A stretch of 64,000 nucleotides of DNA from Rapana venosa (taxonomy: Eukaryota; Mollusca; Gastropoda; Neogastropoda; Muricidae): contig CM054157.1 in NCBI GenBank assembly GCA_028751875.1, positions 48,908,482-48,972,481 on the forward strand. The letters are read 5' to 3'. A program made the translations under genes and the position numbers. The first letter of the stretch is position 1, and every line of letters starts with the position of its first letter. Shown here piece by piece: positions 61,459 through 64,000 of the stretch. Under the pieces are notes generated by a model that worked only from the letters and a program-made list of their open reading frames with translations, made no database searches and was not told the DNA's origin.

Positions 61459-63838
61459 CCACCACACACACACACACACACACACACACACCGCGAACAC
61501 ACTTAGGAGATGAAGGATGCTGTTGAAAAAGTAGAGACGGATATGAGGGAAAAGTGTCAGGTAGGAAATAAGTGTGTTTTGAGGCTGGATTTGAAGGTAT
61601 CAAGTGAAGGTTTTTGGCAAAGTGAAAGAGGGAGGTCATTCCACGTGGACGGACCAGAAACAGAAAAAGATCGACAGCCAACAGTGGTATGTTTGAATCT
61701 GGGTGTTCGAAAGCACAAAATATCTGCGGCTGAACGAAGAGAACGGGATGGAGTGTACAGGTGAAGACAGTTACCAAGATAAGATGGTGCAGATTTGTGG
61801 AGACATTTGAAACAGAGGGTATTGATTTTATACTCCAGTCTTTGTGAGACTGGCAGCCAGTGAAGAGATCGCAGAAGAGGAGTGATGTGTTCGGATTTTT
61901 TTCTTTCTTAGGACCAGTCGAGTTGCAGAGTTTTGTATGCGTTGAAGAGAGTGGATGGATGATGCTGGTAGGCCAACAAAAAAAAATTACAGTAGTCTAA
62001 ACGTGAAAGAATGAAAGATGTGACGAGCTTGGAAGTTGCATCAGTGGACAGATACTTGCGAATCGCGCTTATGCGCCGTAGTTGATAGTAGCAAGACTGG
62101 CAGGTCTGGGTGATGAATTTTTTCATAGAGAGTGTGTTGTCAAGAACTACACCTAGATACTTCACAGAGTTGGACAAAGGAACTGACGCACTGCCGAATT
62201 CTATTGATGTTGTTGTGATGGAGGAAAGTTTATGTTGGGTTCCTATGAGCATGGCTTCGGTTTTATCGGCATTAAGTTGTAACTTGTTATGAGTCATCCA
62301 GTTTTGAATGTCTTGAAGGCAGTAAGACATATTTGTCAGGAGGGAAGGCAAGTTTTCAACAGTATCACTGCACTGAAGCTGAGTGTCATCAGCATAGAAA
62401 TGATGATCAATATGGTGGTTGTTTATTATATGTGAGAGTGGAGCAGTGTAGAGAGTAAAGAGAACGGGGCCCAGACTGATCCCTGTGGGACTCCACGTTC
62501 CATTTTGACAGATTTTGATTGAATTTTGTTTACAATAACTTTCTGGAATCTGTCTGTGAGGTATGAAGTAAACCAGGTGAGGGCTGTGCCATTAATACCA
62601 AACGTATTTTGGAGGCGAGAAAGAAGAATTGAGTGATCTATAGTGTCGAAGGCTGCAGATAAGTCAAGAAGAGTGAGGAGGGAGATTTTTCCTGCATCAG
62701 AAGCAAGTAGAAGTGTATCTAAAGTATGGACTAGGGTGGTTTCGGTGCTGTGGTTGGGGCGATAGGCAGATTGAAAAGGGGGGAAGGAGATCATTGGAAT
62801 GAAGGTGACTGTTGAGCTGTTTGAGAACAACTTTTTCTAGTACTTTAGAGACAAAGGGTAAGTTTGAGACAGGTCTATAATTCTTCAGAATGTTGGGATC
62901 TAGGTCGTGCTTTTTCAGTAGAGGTGTGACTTTTGCGGTTTTAAGAGCTTGTGGAAAATGTCCTGACAGAAGAGATGAGTTTACTATTTTAGTGATAATA
63001 GGTACAAGTTGTGGAAGGCATTGTGAGAAAACAGGAGCAGGTATGGGATCGAGGTCGCATGATTTTATAGTCATTTCCTTCAGAATTGTCATGATTTCTT
63101 TTTCACTTGTGGAACAGAAGGAAAAGAGAGGAGTGCTAGTGAACTGGGGATCAGGAGGTGCAGGCTGGAAATGAGTCTGATCCAGTCTGGAGCGTATGTT
63201 GTGGACTTTGTCTGAAAAGAAGGCAGAAAAGATAGATGGAAGTTCAGACAGGCTGTGGGTGGTAGGCAGAGGAGTTGTTTTTGCAGACCCAAGGAGATTT
63301 GAGGTGAGGGAAAAAAGAGATTTTATGGATGTAGCGCAGAGAATTGGGAAGATAGTATTCTGTCTTTGCTGAATGGATTAAGAGTTTGACTTTGTTTATT
63401 TGTTTTTCGGAAAAGCTGTTTGTTGATTTCGGTTTTTGATATCCGCCACTGCCGTTCTAGTTGCCGGCGTTTTGCGCTTCGCTATCAGGATGTCTTGGGT
63501 ATACCATGGCGCACAGGGTCTGTCAGGTAGGAGATGGTCAGTAGGAGGTGCATGCTCATCAAGCAATTGGCGGAGAGCAGTGTTATAGTATTCAGAGAGG
63601 TCAGAGTGGTCAGAGGTTTGTGAAAAACGTTCGGAAGCTTGTGAAGAGAAAGTATGAATGTCTAAGGCCTTAAGATTGCGACGAGTAACATATTTCTTCT
63701 TTCTGACAGGTTTTGTGATGTTGAGGTGGAAAAGAATGGCGGAATGATCAGAATGCAGTTCGTCAGTGACAGAAACAGATGTAACAAGATTAAATGAAAC
63801 ATTAGTAATCAGCCAGTCTAAAATATGGCCAGATCTTG
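61238..63838 (-). mobile_element. L2/CR1-like non-LTR retrotransposon, 5'-truncated and frameshifted
   Basis: On -, from 63838: the end of an APE-type endonuclease (SGHILDWLIT, ELHSDHSAILFHL), a linker, then a reverse transcriptase with KVTPLLKKHDLDPNILKNYR, LLDLSAAFDTIDHSILLSRL (motif A), GVPQGS and FYADDTQLQ (catalytic YADD at 62396-62385), the post-RT region, and a 3' UTR ending in GCGCGATATAAATTCC and an ATT repeat. Frames break at about 62770 and between 62350 and 62500, so it is inactive. A CA tract interrupts the 3' UTR (61400-61495). Confidence 0.88.
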
Positions 63839-64000
63839 TGATACAATACTATACTGTATGGTCCAATACAATACAACACAATAAAATACACCACACCACG
63901 ATAGAATACAACACAACATATCACAACACAATGCAATAAATATACCACAACACAATACAATACAATACAACACAATACAATACAATACAATACAATACAT
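63839..64000. repeat. ACAAT-type satellite
   Basis: AATACAATACAACAC units to the window end, starting exactly where the LINE is truncated. Confidence 0.85.

Overview
This is eukaryotic, intron-rich and very repeat-dense DNA. The protein matches, the tRNA/5S-type SINEs and the heavy CA, GA and ATT microsatellite load suggest a mollusc, most likely a marine gastropod. The organism is inferred, not proven.

Two protein genes are recognisable and they are convergent. (1) The last coding exon of phosphatidylserine decarboxylase (PISD) lies on + at 4037-4252; its other exons are off the left edge. (2) A complete SSRP1 gene, the HMG-box subunit of the FACT histone chaperone, lies on - at 57194-18096. 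It has 16 coding exons, introns that are all GT-AG, phases that agree at every junction, and 748 codons plus stop. I rebuilt the exons by hand from the sequence and the expected FACT domain order: N-terminal/dimerisation region, double PH core, acidic linker, HMG box, basic/acidic tail.

Layout. 1-4036: upstream intron of PISD, packed with nested SINEs. 4253-18095: intergenic repeats, including an inverted pair of TA-flanked MITEs, a TTAA-flanked element and nested LINE fragments, ending in a ~52-bp minisatellite that abuts the SSRP1 stop codon. 18096-57194: SSRP1, whose introns hold SINEs, LINE pieces, five TTAA-flanked elements, satellites and degenerate copies of three SSRP1 exons. 57195-61237: 5' flank of SSRP1, mostly GT tracts and SINEs. 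61238-63838: 5'-truncated, frameshifted L2/CR1-like LINE on -, followed to the window end by an ACAAT-type satellite.

Family names used below are local labels. 5S-tRNA SINE: tRNA A box joined to a 5S rRNA-like control region. SINE-B: tRNA head, ~340 bp. SINE-D: a different tRNA head on the SINE-B body. SINE-C: Leu/Ser-like tRNA head with its own 3' part. SINE-E: a single copy in SSRP1 intron 9. SINE-F: head with the motif GGTCTAGAGGTAACGC. GAA-LINE: RTE-like 3' ends with GAA tails. TTGAC-LINE: LINE 3' end with a TTGAC-repeat tail. R376: a 376-bp repeat. G-, H- and J-repeats: unclassified dispersed repeats. The most notable observations are degenerate exon copies inside SSRP1 introns, a probable LINE 3' transduction at 13.1-13.9 kb, the chimeric 5S-tRNA SINE, modular head and tail swapping among SINEs, and six TTAA-flanked piggyBac-like elements.
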